A stretch of DNA of 35,261 bases from JBDHAC01 sp039589195 (lineage in GTDB: Bacteria; Gemmatimonadota; Gemmatimonadetes; Palauibacterales; Palauibacteraceae). The stretch lies in the NCBI GenBank assembly GCA_039589195.1, contig JBDHHV010000023.1, forward strand, positions 1 through 35,261, written 5' to 3'. Below are positions 8,213 through 15,280 of the stretch, piece by piece. Positions within the stretch are counted from its first letter, which is position 1. Every line of letters starts with the position of its first letter. The notes under the pieces are model-generated. The model was not told the DNA's origin. It worked only from the letters and a program-made list of their open reading frames with translations, and did not search any database. The translations under genes and the position numbers were made by a program.

Positions 8213-9110
8213 GCGTCCTGCGGCTGGCGCCGCGGCCGGCACCGGCACCGCGGCCGGCACCGGCGCCACGGCCGGCACCGGCGCAGAGAAGCCGGCCACC
8301 GTTCGGCTCGCCTTCTTCGGCGGCCTGTACAGCAACTACCTGGCGTTGGAGACCGCGCTGGAGGACGCACGTGACCGGGGCGCGCAGGGGCTGTACTGTC
8401 TCGGAGACCTGGGCGCGTTCGGCCCGCACCCCGACCGCGTCTTCCCGCTACTCGTTGACGCGGGGGTGGTGGTGATCCGGGGCAACTACGATGACTCGAT
8501 CGCCCGTGGGCTGGATGATTGCCAGTGCGGCTACACCGATCCACGCGACAACCACTTCGCCCGACTCTCTTACCGGTACGCCCTCCAGAACACGGACGAG
8601 CGGTGGCGGGAATGGATGGGTCGCCTCCCCGAGCGAGAGCGGTTGGATGTCAACGGGTGGCGTCTTCTCCTGTGCCACGGCAGCCCGCGCCGCATGAACG
8701 AGTTCCTGTGGGAGTCCACGACCTCGACCCAGTTCCTGGATTACCTCGCGACCGCGCACGAGAGCGATGTGATCCTGGGCACACACACGGGGCTGCATTG
8801 GGAGCGCGGCCTCGCCGGGGGTGGGCGCTTCGTGAACGTGGGAGTCCTCGGCCGCCCGGCCAACGACGGACGGACCGAGGTATGGTACACGATGCTGACG
8901 CTGAACGAGCGCGGCTCGGGCGCTCCGGGCGCTCCGGGCGCGGAGCCCGCGGTCGAGTTCATCCCGGTCACCTACGATCATGAGCGGCTTGCCGCCGAGA
9001 TGCGGCACGAGAACCTTCCCGAAGAGTTCGTGGATACGATCCTGACGGGGTGGTGGACGACCTGTTTGGAAGTGCTGCCGGCGAAGGAGAGAAGACGCGG
9101 GAAGTTCTGA
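8202..9110 (+). CDS. Metallophosphoesterase (calcineurin-like) with altered motif I
   Basis: A 302-residue protein whose start overlaps the radical SAM gene by 11 bases. Recognisable calcineurin-fold motifs are LGDLGAFGPHP (GD box, residues 68-76), RGNYDD (residues 93-98), LCHGSPRR and GTHTGLHW (variant of GHTH). The first motif, normally DxHGN, reads GGLYSN here (residues 40-45), so the Asp and His metal ligands are replaced by Gly41 and Tyr43. The rest of the line (NYLALETAL) still fits the fold. It may therefore bind one metal, or be a special subfamily. Residues 106-116 hold a CQCGY segment near the metal site. The N-terminus carries a tandem-repeat low-complexity stretch. It pairs with the radical SAM gene. 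Known relatives act on nucleotides or phosphodiesters; the substrate here cannot be named. Confidence 0.78.
   Translation: MSPERPAAGAAAGTGTAAGTGATAGTGAEKPATVRLAFFGGLYSNYLALETALEDARDRGAQGLYCLGDLGAFGPHPDRVFPLLVDAGVVVIRGNYDDSIARGLDDCQCGYTDPRDNHFARLSYRYALQNTDERWREWMGRLPERERLDVNGWRLLLCHGSPRRMNEFLWESTTSTQFLDYLATAHESDVILGTHTGLHWERGLAGGGRFVNVGVLGRPANDGRTEVWYTMLTLNERGSGAPGAPGAEPAVEFIPVTYDHERLAAEMRHENLPEEFVDTILTGWWTTCLEVLPAKERRRGKF
8232..8285 (+). repeat. Three 18-bp tandem repeats in phosphoesterase N-terminus
   Basis: Three near-identical 18-base units (8232-8249, 8250-8267, 8268-8285) encode AAGTGT, AAGTGA and TAGTGA, giving an Ala/Gly/Thr linker ahead of the catalytic domain. Confidence 0.85.
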
Positions 9111-9163
9111 TCGCGGCGTCCCGGGGCACGATCCGAACCACGAGGTCTCTCGGGGTATCGCGT

Positions 9164-9192
9164 TTGACGGGCTTCGGGGCCCAAAATAGCTT
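9164..9192 (+). promoter_or_regulatory. Sigma70-type promoter for the sigma factor gene
   Basis: TTGACG (9164-9169), a 17-base spacer and TAGCTT (9187-9192) lie about 75 bases before the ATG at 9268. The -10 box fits the TAnnTT form reported for Bacteroidota; that the same form holds in this organism is inference. It falls in the 157-base gap after the phosphoesterase gene. Confidence 0.5.
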
Positions 9193-9267
9193 GGCGACCT
9201 CGTATGGACGGGGGTGAATGCCCGGTCCTTTCACGCGCGCGGAGCAGGTCCTCCTTAATACCTGGCG

Positions 9268-10134
9268 ATGCCTCAAAACGGACGACCGACCCATACCGTC
9301 ACCCCCGACGGGGTCGCGGGCGCACTCGACCTCTACCTCGAGGAGCTGAGTCGCTACCCGTTGCTGAACGCGGAGCAGGAGGACCGCGTCGCGAGGCTGG
9401 CGCAGGCGGGAGACCGTGACGCGCTGGAGCTCCTCATCCGCTCGAACCTCCGCTTCGTCATCTCGGTCGCCAAGAAGTACCAGAACCGCGGCATGTCCTT
9501 CCTCGATCTCATCCAGGAGGGGAACGTGGGTCTGGTCACGGCGGCGCGGAAGTTCGATCCGGATCAGGGCGTGAAGTTCATCAGCTACGCCGTCTGGTGG
9601 ATCCGTCAGGCGATCCTGGCGTCGCTGGCCAAGAACAGTCGCTCGGTCCGCTTGCCGTTGAATCGTGCCACCGAGCTCGCGCGCATCGTCCGCGTCCGGG
9701 AACAGCTGCGGCAGGAGCTGGGCCGCGATCCCTCCGCTGAAGAGATCGGAGAGTTGGCGGAGCTCGAGCCGGCTACCGTCGACATGCTCCAGGCTCTGAA
9801 CGTGGCGGAAGTGCGGCTCGACGCACCCGTGGGAGCGTCCGAGGACAACCACCTGGCGGACCGCTTCCTGGTCGACGAGACCAGCCTGGAGGAGTCCGTC
9901 GAGGCCATCCTGCTCAAGGAGCACGTCGCGTTGGCGCTTCGGGACCTGCGACCGCGCGATGCGCGTGTCGTCCGGCTGTACTACGGGTTACAGGGCGAGC
10001 AGGAGCACACTCTGGAAGAGATCGGCAAACTCCTCGGGGTGACTCGGGAGCGTGTGCGACAACTGCGGGACAGAGCGCTGCGAGACCTGCGCGCCGGCGA
10101 GTCCGGCCAGCTCCTCGCGAGCTTCGCGGCCTGA
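9268..10134 (+). CDS. rpoD: RNA polymerase sigma factor, RpoD/SigA type
   Basis: A 288-residue sigma70 protein. Region 1.2 opens with YLEELSRYPLLN, region 2 has RSNLRFVISVAKKYQNRG, the DLIQEGNVGL core, KFDPDQGVKFISYAVWWIRQAI and the LAKNSR stretch, region 3 follows, and region 4 ends with HTLEEIGKLLGVTRERVRQ, the helix-turn-helix for the -35 box. There is no region 1.1 and no long nonconserved insert. Primary sigma factors of the Bacteroidota/Gemmatimonadota type have this length; in other phyla it would look like a group 2 factor, so the symbol is provisional. No strong Shine-Dalgarno precedes the ATG. The gene is monocistronic by position and convergent with the lipoprotein gene. Confidence 0.85.
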   Translation: MPQNGRPTHTVTPDGVAGALDLYLEELSRYPLLNAEQEDRVARLAQAGDRDALELLIRSNLRFVISVAKKYQNRGMSFLDLIQEGNVGLVTAARKFDPDQGVKFISYAVWWIRQAILASLAKNSRSVRLPLNRATELARIVRVREQLRQELGRDPSAEEIGELAELEPATVDMLQALNVAEVRLDAPVGASEDNHLADRFLVDETSLEESVEAILLKEHVALALRDLRPRDARVVRLYYGLQGEQEHTLEEIGKLLGVTRERVRQLRDRALRDLRAGESGQLLASFAA

Positions 10135-10176
10135 TCTCCGACGGCCTGCTCTCCGGGCACGACGGGTCGGCTCGGA

Positions 10177-11193
10177 CTAAGGGCTCTCCAGCAATTCGAG
10201 CGCGCTACACTCCGCGGGCTCGACCCACCCGACCTCTTGAGACCCGGGCCCACTCGCCTCGGGCAAGAGACTCGTGGCGAGCCCGACTCCGGTGCCACCG
10301 TACCGCCGCAGCACATCCAACCGACCCGCCGGGAGGCGGATCCAATCCAGATACTCGAACACTTCCTTGTCGGTCGCCGAGTTGTAGCGCCGCACCTCCT
10401 GCCACAGCGGCCGGTACCCCGTCGCCGCGTCGAACTGTGCCAGGAAGAACAGGGAGATGGCGTCTCCAGCCGGGGGGCCGGCAGCGAGCGAATCGCTGAC
10501 CAGATAGGTCGCCGCCATCCCCGGTATGGTGTCGTCGCGCAGCTGCACGGGTGTGAGGGCCACACGCTGGGCGAGGAACGCGCGCGGATCGTTGATCAGG
10601 CGCTCCGCGAGGACGGGTCCCGCCACCGACATGCGGCGGGTGGGCTGGATGGCGCTGACGATCGCCGGCGTGCCGCCCCCCGCCACGGCCGGAAGCGCGA
10701 ACGCGTAACGGGGCACCGTCTGGCCGGGCATCAGCAACGCGCGCCCCCGGGCCACGCTCGGGCAGCCCGCCGCGCTCGCGACCGGCGACGCTCCGAGGAT
10801 GAGGGTACCGATACGCTCCCCGCTCGCATGCAGTTGAAGCTCGGCTCCGGCCGCGAGGAAGGTGGAGTCGAACCGGGCCCGGTAGCCCTCGTCGACCGAG
10901 TCGGGGAACACGACCGATGTGAGATCGGCGCCGATCGCCTCTCCGTGCAGCCCCGCGACGGGCACCAGGCGGGCCGACCCATCCGGATTCAGCCGGGCGA
11001 GAAACAGGAGCGGCCCATCGGGGATCGGGGCCAACCGTACGTCGGCCTCCTCGGCGATCGCCGTGGTGTCCGTAGGCGGCGCCGGGTCCTCGAACGCGAT
11101 GCTACCCCCACCCCATTCGATCTCGCACGCCGTCGTCGCGAGGAGAACCACGCCGGCCAGAGTACGGCCCGCGCGGGCTCGTGTGTGCTTCAT
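10177..11193 (-). CDS. Lipoprotein of unknown function
   Basis: A 338-residue protein starting at the ATG at 11193. The frame stays open far upstream into the antisense of the deacetylase gene, but only this start gives a lipoprotein signal: a basic tip (KHTRARAGR), a short hydrophobic core and the lipobox-like LLATTAC with Cys23. The mature part starts acidic and Pro/Thr-rich, then holds beta-type segments and no motif I recognise. The segment LFFLAQFDAATGYRPLWQEVRRYNS near residue 255 looks like a globular core. It is divergent from the deacetylase operon with only 90 bases between. It should sit on the periplasmic face of a membrane. No function can be assigned. Confidence 0.7.
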   Translation of the reverse strand: MKHTRARAGRTLAGVVLLATTACEIEWGGGSIAFEDPAPPTDTTAIAEEADVRLAPIPDGPLLFLARLNPDGSARLVPVAGLHGEAIGADLTSVVFPDSVDEGYRARFDSTFLAAGAELQLHASGERIGTLILGASPVASAAGCPSVARGRALLMPGQTVPRYAFALPAVAGGGTPAIVSAIQPTRRMSVAGPVLAERLINDPRAFLAQRVALTPVQLRDDTIPGMAATYLVSDSLAAGPPAGDAISLFFLAQFDAATGYRPLWQEVRRYNSATDKEVFEYLDWIRLPAGRLDVLRRYGGTGVGLATSLLPEASGPGSQEVGWVEPAECSALELLESP

Positions 11194-11221
11194 GTCGCGC
11201 AATACCGTCACCGCATCCACC

Positions 11222-11249
11222 TTGCCTCGAGTAAAGCGCAAGCTAGGAT
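11222..11249 (+). promoter_or_regulatory. Promoter for the deacetylase operon
   Basis: TTGCCT (11222-11227), a 16-base spacer and TAGGAT (11244-11249) give a sigma70-like promoter. Transcription would begin near 11256, so a start codon upstream of that is excluded, which supports the CTG start at 11284. Confidence 0.45.
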
Positions 11250-11274
11250 TCGCCTTTTCCACCAGCAACAACGT

Positions 11275-11286
11275 GAGGTCGAACTG
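11275..11286 (+). promoter_or_regulatory. Shine-Dalgarno and CTG start of the deacetylase gene
   Basis: GAGG at 11275-11278 is followed after 5 bases by CTG at 11284-11286. No ATG, GTG or TTG occurs in frame between the promoter and the conserved FHHPGC segment, so CTG is the best start available. Confidence 0.5.
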
Positions 11287-12309
11287 GCATCGATAGCCCT
11301 TTTCCATCACCCCGGCTGCGCGCGACACGACACAGGCTGGGGTCACCCGGAGCATCAGGGTCGTCTGCGGGCGGTGGTGCAGGCCCTGTATCGGGCGCTC
11401 CCGACCCTCGTGACGGATATCGGACAATTCGAGGCCGAGCTCGCAGATGCCAAACTGCTCGAGCTCGCGCACACGGCGGATCATATCGCGCGTGTCCACG
11501 CCGCGTGCACCCAGGCGCGGGAGACGGATGAGATCCTGTCGGTGAATGCCGATACGGTCGTCTCGTCCGCGTCCTGGGAGGCAGCCGTCGGGGCGGTGGG
11601 GTGCTCGATCGCGGCCGTCGAAGCGGTGATGGCCGGCGAGGCGCGGTCGGCGTTCTGTCCCGTACGGCCGCCGGGGCACCACGCGACCCCGGATCGGGCG
11701 ATGGGATTCTGCCTGTTCAACAACGTCGCGATCGCGGCCCGCCGTGCGATCCGGTTCGACGCCGTGGAGCGGGTGCTGATCGTCGACTGGGATGTGCACC
11801 ACGGGAACGGAACACAGGACATCTTCTACGACGATCCGGCGGTCTTCTACCTCTCCATGCACCAGAGTCCCCTCTTCCCCGGCACCGGCTCGTCGGAAGA
11901 GACGGGCACGGGCCCCGGGGAGGGGACGACGCTCAATATCCCTATGCCACCCGGACTCGCGCCCGAGGAGTACGTCGAGGCGCTGCTCGGTGGGCTGGAC
12001 GAGGCTCTCGAGCGTTTCGCCCCGCAGCTGGTCCTCGTGTCGGCGGGGTTCGACGCCGGCGTGGACGACCCGATCGGCGGGTTCACGCTCCGGGAGCAGG
12101 ACTTCGCCACGCTCACGCGCGAGCTCGTCGCGCGCACCTCGGCGACCGCGCACGGGCGCGTGGTATCGCTTCTGGAGGGTGGTTACAATCCCGAGGAATT
12201 GGGCCGCAACACCGTGGCCCACCTGACCGCGCTACGGGATGTGCTGCGGGATACGCCGCCCCCGGGCGATGATCCCATACAGGAGGAGACCCAATGGGCG
12301 CCAGGCTGA
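11284..12309 (+). CDS. Histone-deacetylase-family (class II-like) amidohydrolase
   Basis: A 341-residue zinc amidohydrolase. It opens with LFHHPGC, then HDTGWGHPEHQGRL, as in bacterial HDAC-like and acetylpolyamine amidohydrolases. Catalytic residues are in place: the PPGHHA pair (H132, H133), DWDVHHGNG with zinc ligands D170 and H172, SAGFDAGVDDPIGG with zinc ligand D257, and EGGY with Y301. MGFCLFNN is the usual loop. It removes acetyl or related acyl groups from amines, perhaps small molecules rather than proteins. It is the first gene of an operon with 16-base overlap into the M24 peptidase gene, which suggests co-translation. The start is a CTG, chosen from promoter and Shine-Dalgarno positions, since the frame is also open much further upstream on antisense sequence. 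Function in the cluster is discussed under findings. Confidence 0.88.
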   Translation: MASIALFHHPGCARHDTGWGHPEHQGRLRAVVQALYRALPTLVTDIGQFEAELADAKLLELAHTADHIARVHAACTQARETDEILSVNADTVVSSASWEAAVGAVGCSIAAVEAVMAGEARSAFCPVRPPGHHATPDRAMGFCLFNNVAIAARRAIRFDAVERVLIVDWDVHHGNGTQDIFYDDPAVFYLSMHQSPLFPGTGSSEETGTGPGEGTTLNIPMPPGLAPEEYVEALLGGLDEALERFAPQLVLVSAGFDAGVDDPIGGFTLREQDFATLTRELVARTSATAHGRVVSLLEGGYNPEELGRNTVAHLTALRDVLRDTPPPGDDPIQEETQWAPG

Positions 12310-13520
12310 GCGAGGCCTTCATCGAGCGAGTCCGCGCAGAGCTGCGGGCGAACGAGCTGGACGCATGGCTCCTGTACGACTTTCACGCACGGAATCAAAT
12401 GGCCGCGGACATGCTCGGCATGCCGGAGGGTCAGAAGCGTCGTTACTTCGTGCTTCTGACGCCGGATGCGGTCCCGAAGGCGCTCGTCCACCGCATCGAG
12501 CTTTCGGGGTGGGACGGTTGGCCGCACGAGATCGAGAGCTACGTGGGGTGGGAGGAGATGGAAGCGACGCTCGGCCGCATGCTCGACGGTCGCGCGGTGG
12601 TGGCCATGGAGGTATCTCCCGGTGACGGAGTCCCATCCGTGGACAACGTCCCGGCCGGGGTGGTGGAGCTGATCGAGTCGCTCGGCGTGCGTGTGGTGAG
12701 CTCGGTCGATCTGATCTCGCGAACCGCCGCTCAATGGGGCGAGACGGGCCTCGATCTCCAGCGACGCGCTGCGGAGATCCTGGCCCGGACCGCCCGTGGC
12801 GCGTTCGACCTCGCCGCACGTGCGGCCGCCGACGGGGAGGGTGCAGGCACTGCGGCAGACGCCGGCGCGTGGCTCCCGGCCAACGAATACGAGCTCGCCA
12901 AATGGGTACGCGCCACGCTCGCGGATCAGGGGCTGACGGAGGTGGATACGATCGTCGCCGTGGGCGGGAACACGGCCCTGCCACATTACGAACCGCCCCC
13001 CCACGGTTCGGCTCCGATCCGCGCCGGCGAGATCTTTCTCGTGGATCTGTGGGCGCGCGCCGAGGGCGAGCCGACCGCCGTGTTCGCCGACCAGACCTGG
13101 ATGGGATACCTGGGCTCGACGGTCCCGGAGGAGATCCAGGCCGCCTGGGAAGCCCTGGTGTCCGCCCGCGACGGGGCCGTGCAGCTCATCCGGGACGCGC
13201 ACCCGGAGGACCTCCCGACCGGCGCCGCCGTGGACCGCCACGTACGCTCCATCCTGACCGAGCGAGGCTTTGCCGACGGGATCATGCACCGCACGGGGCA
13301 CGGGATCGATCGCGAGATCCACGGAGTCGGCCCGAACCTGGACAGCATCGAGACGCGAGATGAGCGTCGACTGGTTCCCGGGATCGGTTTTTCGGTCGAG
13401 CCCGGCGTGTACTACGAGGGTCGGTTCGGGCTGCGGACCGAGATCAACGTCTACATGGGAGATGAGGGGCCCGAGGTCTCTCCCAACGTGATCCAGCACG
13501 AGATGTGGCTCGCGGAGTGA
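12294..13520 (+). CDS. M24-family metallopeptidase (Xaa-Pro dipeptidase/aminopeptidase)
   Basis: A 408-residue protein with AGGAGG upstream of ATG 12294, overlapping the deacetylase gene by 16 bases. Residues 1-160 form the N-terminal creatinase-like domain and 160-408 the pita-bread catalytic domain. The five metal ligands are present: D251 (LVDLWA), D266 (FADQTW), H336 (TGHGIDREIHG), E369 (FSVEPGVY) and E383 (LRTEINVY). This is the dinuclear metal set of prolidase, aminopeptidase P and related peptidases. It likely cleaves Xaa-Pro or other small peptides in the cytoplasm; no signal peptide is seen. The start of the epimerase gene overlaps its stop codon (TGATG), so expression is tightly linked. 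Confidence 0.88.
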   Translation: MGARLSEAFIERVRAELRANELDAWLLYDFHARNQMAADMLGMPEGQKRRYFVLLTPDAVPKALVHRIELSGWDGWPHEIESYVGWEEMEATLGRMLDGRAVVAMEVSPGDGVPSVDNVPAGVVELIESLGVRVVSSVDLISRTAAQWGETGLDLQRRAAEILARTARGAFDLAARAAADGEGAGTAADAGAWLPANEYELAKWVRATLADQGLTEVDTIVAVGGNTALPHYEPPPHGSAPIRAGEIFLVDLWARAEGEPTAVFADQTWMGYLGSTVPEEIQAAWEALVSARDGAVQLIRDAHPEDLPTGAAVDRHVRSILTERGFADGIMHRTGHGIDREIHGVGPNLDSIETRDERRLVPGIGFSVEPGVYYEGRFGLRTEINVYMGDEGPEVSPNVIQHEMWLAE

Positions 13521-14542
13521 TGAGGGTCTCCTGGGAGAAGGTGGAGGTCCACACCAAACACCCGTTTCGCATCAGTCGAGGTGTCCGGACCGAAGACACG
13601 GTAGTGTGGTTGCGGATGGAGCTGGACGGGATCGAGGGGTGGGGTGAGGCGGATCCTTCCCCCTACTACGGAGAATCCGCCGACACCGTAGATGAGGCGC
13701 TCGAGAGGCTTCGGCCGCGCCTGGAGGCGGTGGAAGATCCCTTCGACCTCGAGGCCATCGAGCGTGATCTGCGTGCCCTCCTCCCCGGGAACGGCTCCGC
13801 GCACGCGGCGGTCTCGGCGGCGCTGTACGACTGGATCGGCAAGCGTCTCGGCCAACCGTTGTGGCGACTCTGGGGGCTGGACCCGGCCACCGCGCCGCCG
13901 AGCTCGTTCACGATCGGGATCGACGAGCCCGAGGTGATGGCCGGTAAAGTCCGCGAGGCCGCCGAGTACGCGATCCTGAAGATCAAGGTCGGGACCGGCG
14001 ATGACGAGCCGATGTTGCGCGCCGTGCGCGATGCCGCCCCGGAGGTGGTCCTGCGGGTGGATGCGAACGCCGCCTGGACACCGCGCGAGGCGCTGGAGGG
14101 AATCGCCATGCTGCGCGACTTCGGTGTCGAGTTCGTGGAGCAGCCGGTGTCGCCGGATGATCGGGACGGGCTCGCCTCGGTACACGCACGCTCGGCGCTG
14201 CCGATCATCGCAGACGAATCCTGCCTGGTCGCGTCCGACATCCCGAGTCTCGCGGATCGGGTCGACGGGATCAACATCAAGCTCGCCAAGTGCGGAGGAG
14301 CGCGCGAAGCGCTCCGAATGATCCACACGGCCCGAGCCTGCGGGCTGAAGGTGATGCTCGGGTGCATGCTGGAGACCACGTTGGGAATCGCGACCTCCGC
14401 GCACCTCGCCCCGCTGGTGGACTACGCCGACCTGGACGGCGCCGCGCTCCTGAAGGACGATCCGTTCAGTGGCCCGCACCTCGAGAGTGGGCGCATCGTG
14501 CTCGGAGAGGAGCCCGGGCTGGGAGTCACGGAGCGCGCGTGA
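13520..14542 (+). CDS. Dipeptide epimerase (L-Ala-D/L-Glu type), enolase superfamily
   Basis: A 340-residue protein starting at the ATG overlapping the previous stop. Enolase-superfamily (muconate lactonizing subgroup) motifs are visible: KIK (K154, K156) at the end of the second strand, metal ligands D181 (VDANAAW), E207 (VEQPV) and D232 (ADES), and K254 (NIKLAK). The DLD triplet (D304, D306) near the C-terminus is the marker of L-Ala-D/L-Glu and other dipeptide epimerases. It would convert the stereochemistry of a residue in a dipeptide, typically one from peptidoglycan, without cofactor. The link with an M24 peptidase next to it fits dipeptide metabolism. A GTG at 13505 in frame is an alternative start but lies inside the previous gene. 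Confidence 0.87.
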   Translation: MRVSWEKVEVHTKHPFRISRGVRTEDTVVWLRMELDGIEGWGEADPSPYYGESADTVDEALERLRPRLEAVEDPFDLEAIERDLRALLPGNGSAHAAVSAALYDWIGKRLGQPLWRLWGLDPATAPPSSFTIGIDEPEVMAGKVREAAEYAILKIKVGTGDDEPMLRAVRDAAPEVVLRVDANAAWTPREALEGIAMLRDFGVEFVEQPVSPDDRDGLASVHARSALPIIADESCLVASDIPSLADRVDGINIKLAKCGGAREALRMIHTARACGLKVMLGCMLETTLGIATSAHLAPLVDYADLDGAALLKDDPFSGPHLESGRIVLGEEPGLGVTERA

Positions 14543-14567
14543 TCGCCCGACCGAGGGCGAGGTGCGG

Positions 14568-15224
14568 GTGATCCCCCGGGTGAAGGTGTGCTGTATCGCC
14601 AGCGTGGCCGAAGCCCTGCTGGCGATCCGACACGGCGCCTCGGCGTTGGGTCTGGTGTCGGCGATGCCCAGCGGTCCGGGCGTCATCGACGATGAGGCCA
14701 TCCGCGAGATCGCGCGCGCCGTTCCCCCGGGAGTCGCCACGTTCCTGCTCACGTCGCGGACCGACCCCGACGCGATAGCGGCCCAACAGCGTGAGGCGGG
14801 CGTCAACACGCTGCAGCTCGTGGATCGCATGGCGCCGGAGGCCCTCGCCGCGCTGCGGGGGCTCCTACCCGGTATCGGCCTCGTGCAAGTCGTCCACGTC
14901 CTGGGGGAGGAGTCCCTCGACGAGGCTCGGGGCTACGCGCCTCTGGTGGACGCGATCCTGCTCGATTCGGGGAATCCGGGTCTGAGCGTGAAGGAGCTGG
15001 GAGGAACCGGCCGCACCCACGACTGGGAGGTGAGCCGCGCTATCGTGGAGACCGTCCCCGTACCCGTCTATCTGGCGGGAGGGTTGAGCCCGGACAACGT
15101 GGGCAAGGCGATCCGGGCTGTGCTCCCCTTCGGGTTGGATTTGTGCAGCGGACTGCGGTCGGAGGGCTCGCTGGACGAGGCCAAGCTCGAACGCTTCATG
15201 ACCGAGGTGCGCACAGCGGTCTGA
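14568..15224 (+). CDS. TrpF-like (phosphoribosylanthranilate isomerase family) barrel
   Basis: A 218-residue protein. The GTG at 14568 has GAGG 5 bases upstream; GTG 14562 is nearly as good. The TrpF opening KICGI is KVCCIA here (residues 6-11), keeping the catalytic cysteine C8 but with Cys9 in place of the following glycine. The acid residue is D133 in LLLDSG, and PVYLAGGLSPDNV matches the phosphate-binding C-terminal strand. Length fits TrpF. No other trp gene is near; it sits 25 bases behind the dipeptide epimerase in the same operon. It may be a true isomerase outside the trp operon or a recruited barrel acting on a sugar phosphate. The family is clear, the role in this operon is not. 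Confidence 0.78.
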   Translation: MIPRVKVCCIASVAEALLAIRHGASALGLVSAMPSGPGVIDDEAIREIARAVPPGVATFLLTSRTDPDAIAAQQREAGVNTLQLVDRMAPEALAALRGLLPGIGLVQVVHVLGEESLDEARGYAPLVDAILLDSGNPGLSVKELGGTGRTHDWEVSRAIVETVPVPVYLAGGLSPDNVGKAIRAVLPFGLDLCSGLRSEGSLDEAKLERFMTEVRTAV

Positions 15225-15280
15225 TGGCTCGCCGCCGCCGTTCGCCACGCCCGGCGCGCGCGAGCATCACGTGCGAGCCA

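Noticed and set aside
7145..8335. 396-residue minus-strand open frame over the radical SAM gene
   Set aside because: Antisense to the CxxxCxxC-bearing enzyme, with no start signals or recognisable domain.
10237..11283. N-terminal extension of the deacetylase frame by about 350 codons
   Set aside because: It lies antisense to the lipoprotein gene, is Arg/Gln-rich, and lies upstream of the predicted promoter.
12183..13499. 438-residue minus-strand frame over the M24 peptidase
   Set aside because: Antisense to a gene with all five metal ligands; no signals of its own.
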